A DNA stretch of 64,000 bases, taken from NCBI GenBank assembly GCA_036381615.1, contig DASVCL010000027.1:1-64000 (forward strand), in the 5' to 3' direction. The translations under genes and the position numbers were made by a program. Below the pieces are notes generated by a model. It ran no database searches. It saw only the letters and a program-made list of their open reading frames with translations, and had not been told where the DNA came from. How positions within the stretch are numbered: the stretch's first letter is position 1; each line of letters begins with the position of its first letter. The stretch is from CALANV01 sp036381615. GTDB lineage: Bacteria; Pseudomonadota; Alphaproteobacteria; CACIAM-22H2. Shown in pieces: positions 34,264-43,516 of the stretch.

Positions 34264-36678
34264 ATGTGGTCCATGCTTCGCTCCCGACCCGTCATGTCCG
34301 GCGTAGTCGTCATACTGCTCGGGATATTCTTCGCCGGCGCCGGCGCCCATCTGATCTGGCTTGGCGGCTCATGGTACTACGCCGTCGCCGGGCTGGGCCT
34401 CATCGCATCCGGCGTGGCGCTCTGCATGGGGCGCATCGCCGGCCTCTGGATATACGCAGCCGTCTGGATATTCACGCTGGTCTGGGCCCTGTGGGAGAGC
34501 GGATTCAATGTCTGGTACCTGATGCCGCGGCTGCTGGCCCCGACCGTGCTCGGCATCTATCTGCTGATGCCCTGGGTAACGCTGGGCCTGACGCCGCCCT
34601 TCACCATATGGAGCCTGTTGAGCCGGCGCCGGGTTGCCGCTGCGATCGTCCTGCTGCTCGGCGGGACTTTCAGCCTGGGCTACATCCTGTGGCCGGCGCC
34701 CTCCTCCTCGGCGGATCAGCCGCAGACCAATCTGCCGGATGCCGACGCCCCCGCCTCCATGCGAGCCGATGTCGGCAGCTGGCCGTATTACGGCAACGGG
34801 CCCGGTGCGGACCGCTTCGCCCCGCAGGCACAAATCACGCCGGATAACGTCGCGCAGCTCCAACTTGCCTGGACGAACCGCTCCGGCGACAGCGCCGACG
34901 AGGCCGAGATACGCCACGAGCGCGAGTTCCACAGCGAATCGACGCCGATCAAAATCGGCAATACGCTTTATTCCTGTTTCCCGCACAGCGTCGTGCAGGC
35001 AATCGATGCGACCACCGGGGAAACCAAATGGCGTTTCGATCCGCAGGCGACCCGCGAAGGCAATCCCTATCTCGTCTGCCGCGGCGTCGCCTATTACGAG
35101 GTGCAGGACGAGACTTGCCCGCACCGCATCTACGCCCCGATCTTCGATGCGCGCGTGGTGGCGCTGAATGCCGAGACCGGCAAGCCATGCACGGGATTCG
35201 CGAAGAACGGCTATATCGACCTGACGGAGAATATGGGGGACTCGCCGGCGGGGTTTACCATCTCCACCTCGCCGCCGATGGTCGTCAATGACCGCGTGAT
35301 CATCGGCAGCCGGATCCGCGACAACCGGGCGGTGGACGAGCCCTCCGGCGTGGTCCGGGCCTACGATCCCGCCGATGGCCATCTGATCTGGGCCTGGGAC
35401 ATGGGGCGGAGCGACGACGCCATTCCGCCGCTGCCGCCGGACGAGGTTTACACCCGCGGCACGCCCAATGCATGGGGCACCATCACCGCCGATCCGCAGC
35501 TCGGCCTCGTCTACCTGCCCATGGGCAACGCCACGCCTGATTATTTCATCGGCAAGCGCCGCCCCTTCGACGACAAATACGGCAGCGCCATCGTCGCGCT
35601 CGATATCGCGACCGGGCAACAGCGGTGGCATTTCCAGACAGTCCACCACGATCAATGGGATTTCGATCTGCCGGTCGGTCCCTCGCTGGTCGATCTGCCG
35701 TCGCCGGATGGCAACGGCACGGTGCCGGCGCTCGTCCAGACGACGAAGCAGGGCCAGATTTTCCTGCTCGACCGGCGCGACGGGCATCCGCTGGCCGAGG
35801 TCGAGGAACGCCCCGTACCGTCGCGCGGCGTGGCGCCGGGCCAGCCGGTCGCGCCGACGCAGCCCTTCTCCGTCGGCATGCCCTCCTTCACACCCGCAAC
35901 CATCCAGGAGCGCGACCTATGGGGCGCCACCCCCATCGATCAGTTGCTGTGCCGGATCGAGTTCAAGCGGCTTCGCTACGACGGCATTTTCACGCCGCAG
36001 GGAACGGACGGCATTATCGGCCATCCGGCCTTCGATGGCGTGGTCGATTGGGGCGGCGCGACCATCGATCCGGAACGGAAGATCATGGTGATGAACACCA
36101 TGATCATGCCCTTCAAGATCCGGCTGATTGCGCGCGACAGCGAGGAAGGCCGCGAGGTTTCCGGCGGACGCCAGGTCGGCGAGGCCCCGCCGCCCAATAC
36201 CGCGCTCAACTACTATCCCCAGACCGGCACGCCTTACGTCGCCGCGGTGGGCCCCTGGCTCGGCGAATTCCAGGTGCCCTGCGTAGCGCCGCCCTGGGGC
36301 CAGTTGAGCGCGGTCGATCTCAAGCAGCGCAAGATCCTCTGGCAGGTCACGCTCGGCACCTCGCGCGACGCCGGACCGTTCCGGATACGCCTGCCAGTCG
36401 GCCTGAATACCGGCGCCCCCAATATCGGCGGCTCGATTGCGACGAAAGGCGGGCTCGTCTTCATCGGCGCCACAACCGATCAGTACCTGCGCGCCTTCGA
36501 CCTTGCGAACGGCAAGGAGCTGTGGAAAGCGCGATTGCCAGCCGGCGGCCAGGCGACTCCGATGAGCTATATGGGCGAAGATGGCCGGCAGTATGTGGTC
36601 ATCACCGCCGGAGGACATGGCGCATTGGGAACCCGCTACGGCGACTACACCATGGCATTCGCGCTGCCGAAACAATAG
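34264..36678 (+). CDS. gcd: Membrane-bound PQQ-dependent dehydrogenase, glucose/quinate/shikimate family
   Basis: Oxidises a sugar or polyol at the periplasmic face and passes electrons to ubiquinone. The 804-residue product has four to five N-terminal membrane helices (about 10-135) and then a PQQ beta-propeller: WPYYGNGPGADRFAPQAQI, HQWDFDLPVGPSLVDLP, VPALVQTTKQGQIFLLDRR, and the C-terminal GGLVFIGATTDQYLRAFD. Substrate (glucose, quinate or other) is not determinable. ATG 34264 follows GAGAGGAG. No PQQ biosynthesis gene is in the window. Confidence 0.92.
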   Translation: MWSMLRSRPVMSGVVVILLGIFFAGAGAHLIWLGGSWYYAVAGLGLIASGVALCMGRIAGLWIYAAVWIFTLVWALWESGFNVWYLMPRLLAPTVLGIYLLMPWVTLGLTPPFTIWSLLSRRRVAAAIVLLLGGTFSLGYILWPAPSSSADQPQTNLPDADAPASMRADVGSWPYYGNGPGADRFAPQAQITPDNVAQLQLAWTNRSGDSADEAEIRHEREFHSESTPIKIGNTLYSCFPHSVVQAIDATTGETKWRFDPQATREGNPYLVCRGVAYYEVQDETCPHRIYAPIFDARVVALNAETGKPCTGFAKNGYIDLTENMGDSPAGFTISTSPPMVVNDRVIIGSRIRDNRAVDEPSGVVRAYDPADGHLIWAWDMGRSDDAIPPLPPDEVYTRGTPNAWGTITADPQLGLVYLPMGNATPDYFIGKRRPFDDKYGSAIVALDIATGQQRWHFQTVHHDQWDFDLPVGPSLVDLPSPDGNGTVPALVQTTKQGQIFLLDRRDGHPLAEVEERPVPSRGVAPGQPVAPTQPFSVGMPSFTPATIQERDLWGATPIDQLLCRIEFKRLRYDGIFTPQGTDGIIGHPAFDGVVDWGGATIDPERKIMVMNTMIMPFKIRLIARDSEEGREVSGGRQVGEAPPPNTALNYYPQTGTPYVAAVGPWLGEFQVPCVAPPWGQLSAVDLKQRKILWQVTLGTSRDAGPFRIRLPVGLNTGAPNIGGSIATKGGLVFIGATTDQYLRAFDLANGKELWKARLPAGGQATPMSYMGEDGRQYVVITAGGHGALGTRYGDYTMAFALPKQ

Positions 36679-36789
36679 GCGGCGACCGGGACTAATCGGC
36701 GATCCCGGGCTGGCAGGCAGCCGCACCGCATTGCCGAGACGGTCGAGCCTCCCGTTTTCGCCAGAGAGGCGATAAAGTGAAGCGCGACC

Positions 36790-38607
36790 ATGAAGCTCAA
36801 AGCGCTGTTCACCATTGCCGCCCTGCTGTGCGCCCTCGACGCTGCAGCGCAGCCGCTGCATGGCCTGTCGGCTTTTGGCGATCTGAAATACCCCGCCGGT
36901 TTCAGGCATTTCGACTATGTCAATCCGGATGCTCCGAAAGGCGGCGAGTTGCGCAGCTGGGAGCTCGACAGTTTCGACAATTTCAATCCGCTGATCCTGA
37001 AGGGCGTGCAGGCGGTCAATCTCGACCTGGTCTATCAGGGCCTGATGGTGCGGGCGACGGACGAACCGGATGCCGTCTATGCCAACATCGCCGAGAGCGC
37101 CGAGCTGGCGCCGGACCGTTCCTGGGCTGCCTTCAACCTCAATCCGAAGGCGCGCTGGGAGGATGGCAGTCCGATCACGGCCGACGACGTCGTCTTCACC
37201 GTGCATGCCGCGCAGCAGGACGGCCATCCGCTCTATCAGCTGATCCTGCGCGATGTCGAAAGCGTGACGGCGGAAGGTCCGCGCCGCGTTCTGTTCCGCT
37301 TCAAGGACAGCGAGACCCGCCGCGACCTGCCGCTGATCGTGGCGCAGCTTCCCATACTGCAGAAGGCCTGGTTCCAGGGCCGCGATTTCGCCAGCCCGAC
37401 TCTGGAGCCCCCGCCCGGCAACGGGCCCTATCGCATCGCCCGCGTCGAGCCTGGCCGCACGGTGGTCTTCCAGCACATCAAGGATTGGTGGGGCAAGGAC
37501 CTGCCGACCCATCGCGGCCGGCATAACTTCGACTACATACGCGACGACTATTATCGCGACCGCGACATCGCCCTGGAGGCGTTTTTCGCCGGCGAATACG
37601 ATTTCCGCGACGAGATCACCTCGCGCGCCTGGGCGACCCGCTACAAGGGCCAACCGGCCTTCGAGGCCGGCAAGATCAAGCGGGAGGTGCTGAAGGACGA
37701 AACGCCGTCCGGCGTGCAGGCCTGGTTCCTCAACACCCGCAGGCCGCAGCTTGCCGACCGCCGGGTGCGCGAGGCGCTGAACTTGGCCTATGATTTCGAA
37801 TGGTCGAACAAGACGCTGTTCTACAGCCTGTACAAGCGCACGCGCTCGATGTTCGAAAATTCCGATCTCGCCGCCACGGGCCTGCCCAGCGCGGCCGAAC
37901 TGGAACTGCTTGATCCCTATCGCGATCGCGAGCCGCCCGAGGTCTTCACCAAGGAATACCAGCCGCCGCGCACCGACGGCTCGGGTAACGACCGCGCCAA
38001 CCTGATCAAGGCGCAGCAATTGCTGCTGCAGGCGGGCTGGCATATCAAGGACGGCAAGCTGGTCGATGCCGCGGGCAAGCCGTTCACGCTGGAATTCCTG
38101 CTGTACGAGCCGAGCTTTCAGCGCATCATCAATCCCTTCGCGCGCAACCTGGAGCGCATCGGCATCGACATCACGATCCGCTCGGTCGATATCGCCGCCT
38201 TCGAGAACCGGCTCAAGACGTTCGATTTCGACATCATCAGCCGGCGTTTTTCGCAGCCGCTGACGCCGGGCGTGGAGCAGCGCAATTTCTGGTCGTCGCG
38301 CGCCGCCCAAACCATCGGCAGCTATAATTACTCCGGGATTCGCGATCCGGTGGTGGATTCGCTGATCGAGCATATCGTCGCCGCCAAGAGCCGGGACGAG
38401 CTGCGCACGGCCACGCGGGCACTGGACCGCGTGCTGATGTGGGGCTGGTACGTCATCCCGCATTGGTATAGCGGCACGGTGAAACTGGCCTATTGGGACC
38501 GCTTTGGCCGCCCGGCGATCAAGCCGGCCTATGATGTCGGCCTGATGGATACCTGGTGGATCGATCCGGCCAAGGACAAGGCATTGAACCTGAACCGGCA
38601 AAGATGA
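36790..38607 (+). CDS. yejA: Extracellular solute-binding protein YejA, copy 2
   Basis: Periplasmic oligopeptide-type binding protein of 605 residues with a signal peptide (LKALFTIAALLCALDAAAQ). Diagnostic blocks are FDYVNPDAPKGGELRSWEL, WEDGSPITADDVVFTVH, FEWSNKTLFYSLYKRTRS and the C-terminal WYVIPHWYSGTVKLAYWDRFGRP. It precedes yejB by 13 bases, so it is the dedicated binding protein of this transporter. In E. coli the system takes up microcin C and peptides. Confidence 0.93.
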   Translation: MKLKALFTIAALLCALDAAAQPLHGLSAFGDLKYPAGFRHFDYVNPDAPKGGELRSWELDSFDNFNPLILKGVQAVNLDLVYQGLMVRATDEPDAVYANIAESAELAPDRSWAAFNLNPKARWEDGSPITADDVVFTVHAAQQDGHPLYQLILRDVESVTAEGPRRVLFRFKDSETRRDLPLIVAQLPILQKAWFQGRDFASPTLEPPPGNGPYRIARVEPGRTVVFQHIKDWWGKDLPTHRGRHNFDYIRDDYYRDRDIALEAFFAGEYDFRDEITSRAWATRYKGQPAFEAGKIKREVLKDETPSGVQAWFLNTRRPQLADRRVREALNLAYDFEWSNKTLFYSLYKRTRSMFENSDLAATGLPSAAELELLDPYRDREPPEVFTKEYQPPRTDGSGNDRANLIKAQQLLLQAGWHIKDGKLVDAAGKPFTLEFLLYEPSFQRIINPFARNLERIGIDITIRSVDIAAFENRLKTFDFDIISRRFSQPLTPGVEQRNFWSSRAAQTIGSYNYSGIRDPVVDSLIEHIVAAKSRDELRTATRALDRVLMWGWYVIPHWYSGTVKLAYWDRFGRPAIKPAYDVGLMDTWWIDPAKDKALNLNRQR

Positions 38608-38620
38608 CAAGCTAGACCGC

Positions 38621-39730
38621 ATGCTTGCCTATATCGCCCGCCGCCTCCTGCTGATCGTGCCGACCTTGCTCGGCATCATGATCATCAATTTCGCCGTTAT
38701 CCAGTTCGCGCCCGGCGGACCGGTCGAACAGGTCATCGCCCAGGTCACCGGCACGGCCGCGGATGTGACCGGCCGCATCTCCGGCGGCACCGGCGGCGAG
38801 ACCGGCCCCGGCGCCGGGGCTTTTGCCGCCGCGGGCGAGTCAGCCGGCAAATACCGCGGCGCCCAGGGTCTGGATCCTGAATTCATCAAGAAGATCGAGA
38901 AGCAATTCGGCTTCGACAAGCCGCCGCTGGAGCGCTTCCTGCTGATGATGGGCAATTACCTGCGCTTCGATTTCGGCGAGAGCTATTTCAAGGGACGCCC
39001 GGTCGTCCAGCTCATCGTCGAGAAGCTGCCGGTCTCCATTTCGCTCGGCCTGTGGACCACGCTGCTCGTCTATCTCATTTCGATCCCGCTCGGTATTGCC
39101 AAGGCCGTGCGCGACGGCAGCCGCTTCGACATGTGGACCTCGACCGCCATCGTGCTCGGTTATGCGATCCCAAGCTTCCTGTTCGCCGTGCTGCTGGTGG
39201 TGCTGTTTGCCGGCGGCAGCTACTGGCAATGGTTTCCGCTGCGCGGCCTCGTCTCCGACAACTGGCGCGACCTGAGCCTGATCGACAAGGTGATCGACTA
39301 TTTCTGGCATATCACCCTGCCGGTGCTGTCCATGGTGATCGGCGGCTTCGCCAGCCTCACCATGCTGACCAAGAATTCCTTCCTCGAGGAGATCAACAAG
39401 CTGTATGTGCTGACGGCCCGCGCCAAGGGCCTGTCGCCGCGCCGGGTGCTGTATGGCCATGTCTTCCGCAACGCCATGCTGATCGTCATTGCCGGCTTTC
39501 CGGCGGCCTTCATCAGCATCCTGTTCACGTCGTCGCTGCTGATCGAGGTGATCTTCTCGCTCGATGGGCTGGGGCAGCTCAGCTTCGAGGCGGCGCTGAA
39601 ACGCGACTATCCGATCATGTTCGGCTCGCTCTACATCTTCACCCTGCTCGGCCTGATCGTGAACCTGATCTCCGACCTCAGCTATGTCGTCGTCGATCCG
39701 CGCATCGACTTCGAAAGCCGGGAGGCGTGA
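38621..39730 (+). CDS. yejB: Peptide/microcin C ABC transporter permease YejB
   Basis: Inner-membrane permease of 369 residues. The N-terminal helix is followed by FAPGGPVEQVIAQ and a Gly/Ala-rich periplasmic insert (about 40-85) typical of YejB but absent from OppB. The EAA-like loop is LTARAKGLSPRRVLYGHVFRNAML, and about six membrane helices are visible. It lies between yejA and yejE; a repeat-bearing gap of 136 bases follows. Confidence 0.94.
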   Translation: MLAYIARRLLLIVPTLLGIMIINFAVIQFAPGGPVEQVIAQVTGTAADVTGRISGGTGGETGPGAGAFAAAGESAGKYRGAQGLDPEFIKKIEKQFGFDKPPLERFLLMMGNYLRFDFGESYFKGRPVVQLIVEKLPVSISLGLWTTLLVYLISIPLGIAKAVRDGSRFDMWTSTAIVLGYAIPSFLFAVLLVVLFAGGSYWQWFPLRGLVSDNWRDLSLIDKVIDYFWHITLPVLSMVIGGFASLTMLTKNSFLEEINKLYVLTARAKGLSPRRVLYGHVFRNAMLIVIAGFPAAFISILFTSSLLIEVIFSLDGLGQLSFEAALKRDYPIMFGSLYIFTLLGLIVNLISDLSYVVVDPRIDFESREA

Positions 39731-39744
39731 GGATGGGCGCCGCG

Positions 39745-39855
39745 GCCAAAACAAAACTGTCCTGGCCGGCCTTGCGCCGGCCGTGCACGCGTTGCCTTAT
39801 CGCCGCGCCGGAAAGAATGCCGAAGGCAGCATGCCCCGGCATGACGGATATTGCG
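39745..39855. repeat. Dispersed repeat inside the yej operon
   Basis: The yejB-yejE gap contains CTGGCCGGCCTTGCGCCGG near its start and TGCCCCGGCATGACGG near its end. Read in frame this resembles the 'LAGLxPAxHA ... MPxHDG' translation of a common alphaproteobacterial intergenic repeat. A related GCCCGGGCATGACAGG end is found at 124-139. Confidence 0.45.
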
Positions 39856-39866
39856 TGGGATTTCCC

Positions 39867-40895
39867 ATGCAGCTAAGCCCGATCAATACCCGGCGCTGGG
39901 CGAATTTCCGCGCCAATGCCCGCGGCTTCTGGTCGCTGTGGATTTTCCTGGCGCTGTTCGGCCTAAGCCTTTGCGCCGAGCTGATCGCCAACGATGCACC
40001 GCTGATCGTACGCTATGACGGCCATTTCTATTTCCCGGTCCTCAAGGCTTATCCCGAGACCACCTTCGGCGGCGATTTCGAAACCGAAGCGAAATACCGC
40101 GATCCTTTCGTGCAGGACCTGATCAAGGAAAAAGGCGGCTGGATGATCTGGCCGCCGATCCGCTACAGCTATCGCACCATCAATTACGACCTCGGCCGCC
40201 CCGCCCCGGCCCCGCCCTCGGCCGAGAACTGGCTCGGCACAGACGATCAAGGCCGGGACGTCCTGGCGCGGCTGATCTACGGCTTCCGCATTTCGGTGCT
40301 GTTCGGCCTGGTGCTGACCGTCTTCAGTTCGGCGATCGGCGTCGCCGCCGGCGCGGTGCAAGGCTATTTCGGCGGCAAGACCGACCTGATCTTCCAGCGC
40401 GTCATCGAGATCTGGTCGGGCATGCCGCAGCTTTATCTGCTCATCATCCTGGCAAGCGTCGTGCAGCCGAATTTCTGGTGGCTGCTCGGCATCATGCTGC
40501 TGTTCTCGTGGATGTCGCTGGTCGGCGTGGTGCGCGCCGAATTTCTGCGCGCCCGCAATTTCGGCTATGTACGCGCCGCGCGCGCCTTGGGCGTCTCGAA
40601 CCTCGCCATCATGGCGCGGCACCTGCTGCCGAACGCGATGGTGGCGACGCTGACGTTCCTGCCCTTCATCCTGAACGGCTCGATCACCACGCTGACCGCG
40701 CTGGATTTCCTCGGCTTCGGCCTGCCGCCCGGCTCGCCCTCGCTCGGGGAATTGCTGTCGCAGGGCAAGAACAACATCCAGGCGCCCTGGCTCGGCGTCA
40801 CCGCTTTTGCGGTACTGGCGATCATGCTGAGCCTGCTGATCTTCATCGGCGAGGCGGTGCGCGACGCCTTCGATCCGCGCAAGACATTCCGGTGA
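39867..40895 (+). CDS. yejE: Peptide/microcin C ABC transporter permease YejE
   Basis: Second permease of the YejABEF importer, 342 residues. It starts MQLSPINTRRWANFRANARGFWSLW, has a periplasmic insert with YDGHFYFPVLKAYPETTFGGDF and ENWLGTDDQGRDVLARLIYG, and the EAA-like loop YVRAARALGVSNLAIMARHLLPNAM. ATG 39867 is selected because the frame upstream runs through repeat sequence. It ends 4 bases before yejF. Confidence 0.94.
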   Translation: MQLSPINTRRWANFRANARGFWSLWIFLALFGLSLCAELIANDAPLIVRYDGHFYFPVLKAYPETTFGGDFETEAKYRDPFVQDLIKEKGGWMIWPPIRYSYRTINYDLGRPAPAPPSAENWLGTDDQGRDVLARLIYGFRISVLFGLVLTVFSSAIGVAAGAVQGYFGGKTDLIFQRVIEIWSGMPQLYLLIILASVVQPNFWWLLGIMLLFSWMSLVGVVRAEFLRARNFGYVRAARALGVSNLAIMARHLLPNAMVATLTFLPFILNGSITTLTALDFLGFGLPPGSPSLGELLSQGKNNIQAPWLGVTAFAVLAIMLSLLIFIGEAVRDAFDPRKTFR

Positions 40896-40899
40896 GACG

Positions 40900-42531
40900 A
40901 TGAGCGGCCCGGCCCTTCTGCAAGTGCGCGATCTCAGCGTCCGTTTCGGCAGCGGACAGGGCGCTGTCGACGCGGTGCGGCATGTCTCGTTCGATATCGC
41001 CCGCGGCGAAACGCTGGCCCTGGTAGGCGAAAGCGGCTCGGGCAAATCGGTCACCGCGCTGTCGGTGCTGCAATTGCTGCCATATCCCTATGCCAGCCAT
41101 CCCTCCGGTTCGATCCGCTTCCGCGACGAGGAGCTGATGCGCGCGCCCGAGCCGGTGCTGCAGCGCATCCGCGGCAACCGCGTGGCGATGGTGTTTCAGG
41201 AGCCGATGAGTTCGCTGAACCCGCTGCACAATATCGAGCGGCAGGTCAACGAGGTGCTGCTGCTGCACAAGAAGATGGACCGCAAGGCGGCGCGCGCCCG
41301 CACGCTGGAACTGCTCGAGCTGGTCGGCCTGCAGGAAGCCGAAAAGCGCCTCGGCGCCTATCCGCATCAGCTCTCCGGCGGGCAGCGCCAGCGCGTCATG
41401 ATCGCCATGGCCCTGGCGAACGAGCCCGACCTGCTGATCGCGGACGAGCCGACTACGGCGCTGGACGTGACCATCCAGGCGCAGATCCTGAAACTCCTGA
41501 AGGACCTGCAAAGCCAGCTCGGCATGGCCTTGCTGCTGATCACGCATGACCTCAACATCGTGCGCAAGGTGGCCGACCAGGTCTGCGTCATGACCAATGG
41601 CGAGATCGTCGAGGCCGGGCCGGTCGACCAGGTCTTTGCCGCGCCACGGCATGCCTATACCCGCAAGTTGCTGGCCGCCGAGCCGAAAGGCCGCCCGCAG
41701 GCCGCCAAAGCCGGCGCTCCGGTGGTGATGGAAGCGGAGAATCTGAAAGTCTGGTTTCCGATCACCGCCGGGCTGCTGCGGCGGACCGTCAGCCATGTGA
41801 AGGCGGTGGACGGCATCAGCCTGAGCATCCGTGCCGGCGAAACGCTCGGCGTCGTCGGCGAAAGCGGCTCGGGAAAGTCGACGCTCGGCTATGCCTTGCT
41901 GCGACTGCAGAAAAGCCAGGGCAGCATCCGCTTCAAGGGCCAGGAATTGCAGGGCAAGAGCTGGGGCGAAATGCGCCCGCTGCGGCCGCAGATGCAGATC
42001 GTCTTTCAGGATCCGTTCGATTCGCTCAGCCCGCGCATGTCGATCTTCCATATCGTCGAGGAAGGCCTGCGCGTCCACGGCCTGGGCGGCGACGAAAAGC
42101 AGCGCCGCCGGGTTGTGGCCGATTCGCTGCAGGAGGTCGGCATCGATCCGGCCAGTATGGACCGCTATCCGCATGAATTCTCCGGCGGGCAGCGGCAACG
42201 TATTGCCATCGCCCGCGCCATGGTGCTGAAGCCGCGCTTCGTAGTGCTGGACGAACCGACCTCGGCCCTGGACATGAGCGTGCAGGCGCAGATCGTCGAT
42301 CTGTTGCGCGATTTGCAGGCGAAACACGAACTGGCCTATCTCTTCATCAGTCACGATCTGCGCGTGGTCCGTGCGCTGGCCGATCGGGTTCTGGTCATGA
42401 AGGACGGTCAGGTGGTCGAACAGGGCCCGGCCGAGCGGATTTTCGTCGCGCCGCAGACCGACTATACCCGCGCGCTGATCGCCGCCGCGCTGAACATCGA
42501 AGTCAGCCACGGCCATGCCGTGCGGACCTGA
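40900..42531 (+). CDS. yejF: Peptide/microcin C ABC transporter ATP-binding protein YejF
   Basis: Fused double ATPase of 543 residues. Each half has a Walker A GESGSGKS (first at 43-50, second at about 320), a signature motif (LSGGQRQR and FSGGQRQR) and a Walker B (LLIADEPT and FVVLDEPT), and the first half ends in the oligopeptide-type C-terminal domain. It energises YejBE. It is followed 9 bases later by the reductase gene, probably in one transcript. Confidence 0.95.
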   Translation: MSGPALLQVRDLSVRFGSGQGAVDAVRHVSFDIARGETLALVGESGSGKSVTALSVLQLLPYPYASHPSGSIRFRDEELMRAPEPVLQRIRGNRVAMVFQEPMSSLNPLHNIERQVNEVLLLHKKMDRKAARARTLELLELVGLQEAEKRLGAYPHQLSGGQRQRVMIAMALANEPDLLIADEPTTALDVTIQAQILKLLKDLQSQLGMALLLITHDLNIVRKVADQVCVMTNGEIVEAGPVDQVFAAPRHAYTRKLLAAEPKGRPQAAKAGAPVVMEAENLKVWFPITAGLLRRTVSHVKAVDGISLSIRAGETLGVVGESGSGKSTLGYALLRLQKSQGSIRFKGQELQGKSWGEMRPLRPQMQIVFQDPFDSLSPRMSIFHIVEEGLRVHGLGGDEKQRRRVVADSLQEVGIDPASMDRYPHEFSGGQRQRIAIARAMVLKPRFVVLDEPTSALDMSVQAQIVDLLRDLQAKHELAYLFISHDLRVVRALADRVLVMKDGQVVEQGPAERIFVAPQTDYTRALIAAALNIEVSHGHAVRT

Positions 42532-42540
42532 TCGCGTATC

Positions 42541-43470
42541 ATGGCGCTGCTGATCTATTCCAAAAGCCATCCGATGCAGGCCTGGCGCGCCGCCGTTCTG
42601 GCGCTCGCTCCGGATCTCGACGTGCGGCTGCATCCGCTGACCGGCAATCCGGCCGAGATCGACGTCGCGCTGGTCTGGAAGCCGCCGCCGGGGCTGCTGC
42701 AAAGCTTTCCGAATCTGAAGTTGATCCAGAGTTTCGGCGCCGGGGTGGATGCCATCCTGGCCGACCCGAACGTCCCGAAACATGTCCCGCTCGCCCGCGT
42801 CGTCGATGGCCGTCTTACCGTCGGCATGACGGAATATGTGCTGCTGCATGTGTTGCGCTTCCATCGCCAGGTCGAGACGATGCAGGCCAATCAGCGCAAC
42901 CGCATCTGGAAATGGCTGCCGCCGGTCGATCCCTCGGAGCGCGTCGTCGGCATCATGGGCATGGGAACTTTGGGCAGCCATGCAGCGGCGAAACTCGTCG
43001 GACTCGGCTTTCAGGTGGCGAGCTGGAGCCGCAGCCTGAAAGCGGTGGACGGGGTGACCAGCTTCCACGGCGACGAACATCTCGACGGCTTCCTGCGCAT
43101 CTGTAACATCCTGGTCTGCCTGCTGCCGCTCACCCAGCAGACCAGGGGCATCATCAACCGCCGCACGCTGTCCCTGCTGCCGCGCGGCGCCTATCTGATC
43201 AATGCCGCGCGCGGCGGCCTCGTGGTCGATGCCGACCTGCTGCATGCGCTGGACAGCGAATGGCTGTCGGGGGCGACGCTGGATGTATTCAACGAGGAGC
43301 CGCTGCCGCCCGCGCATCCCTTCTGGACGCATCCGAAGGTGACGGTGACGCCGCATAATGCCGCCGACAGCATCCCGACCCATGTTGCGCCGCAGATCGT
43401 CGACAATATCCGCCGCCTGCAGAACGGCCAGCCGATCCTGCGGCTGGTCGATTACGCACGGGGATATTAG
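42541..43470 (+). CDS. ghrA: Glyoxylate/hydroxypyruvate reductase A-like 2-hydroxyacid dehydrogenase
   Basis: NAD(P)H-dependent reductase of 309 residues. The nucleotide fold is VVGIMGMGTLGSHAAAKLVGLGF with WSRSLK after it; catalytic residues lie in INAARGGLVVD (Arg), FNEEPLPPAHPFW (Glu) and VTVTPHNAAD (His). It matches the GhrA subgroup lacking a classical GxGxxG spacing. Glyoxylate and hydroxypyruvate are the expected substrates. Its link to the peptide transporter is positional only. Confidence 0.87.
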   Translation: MALLIYSKSHPMQAWRAAVLALAPDLDVRLHPLTGNPAEIDVALVWKPPPGLLQSFPNLKLIQSFGAGVDAILADPNVPKHVPLARVVDGRLTVGMTEYVLLHVLRFHRQVETMQANQRNRIWKWLPPVDPSERVVGIMGMGTLGSHAAAKLVGLGFQVASWSRSLKAVDGVTSFHGDEHLDGFLRICNILVCLLPLTQQTRGIINRRTLSLLPRGAYLINAARGGLVVDADLLHALDSEWLSGATLDVFNEEPLPPAHPFWTHPKVTVTPHNAADSIPTHVAPQIVDNIRRLQNGQPILRLVDYARGY

Positions 43471-43516
43471 GGGCCTGAAACCCCGATCGGAATGTGCGAG
43501 CGGACGATAAGCTCGG

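Noticed and set aside
35917..38622. Minus-strand open frame of 901 codons opposite gcd and yejA
   Set aside because: Same antisense artefact; the plus-strand genes have full family motifs.
40843..43383. Minus-strand open frame of 846 codons opposite yejF and ghrA
   Set aside because: Antisense artefact with composition typical of reversed coding sequence.
43471..43516. GGGG...CCCC inverted repeat between ghrA and the lipoprotein gene as a bidirectional terminator
   Set aside because: Only a 4-bp stem and no U-tract on either strand.
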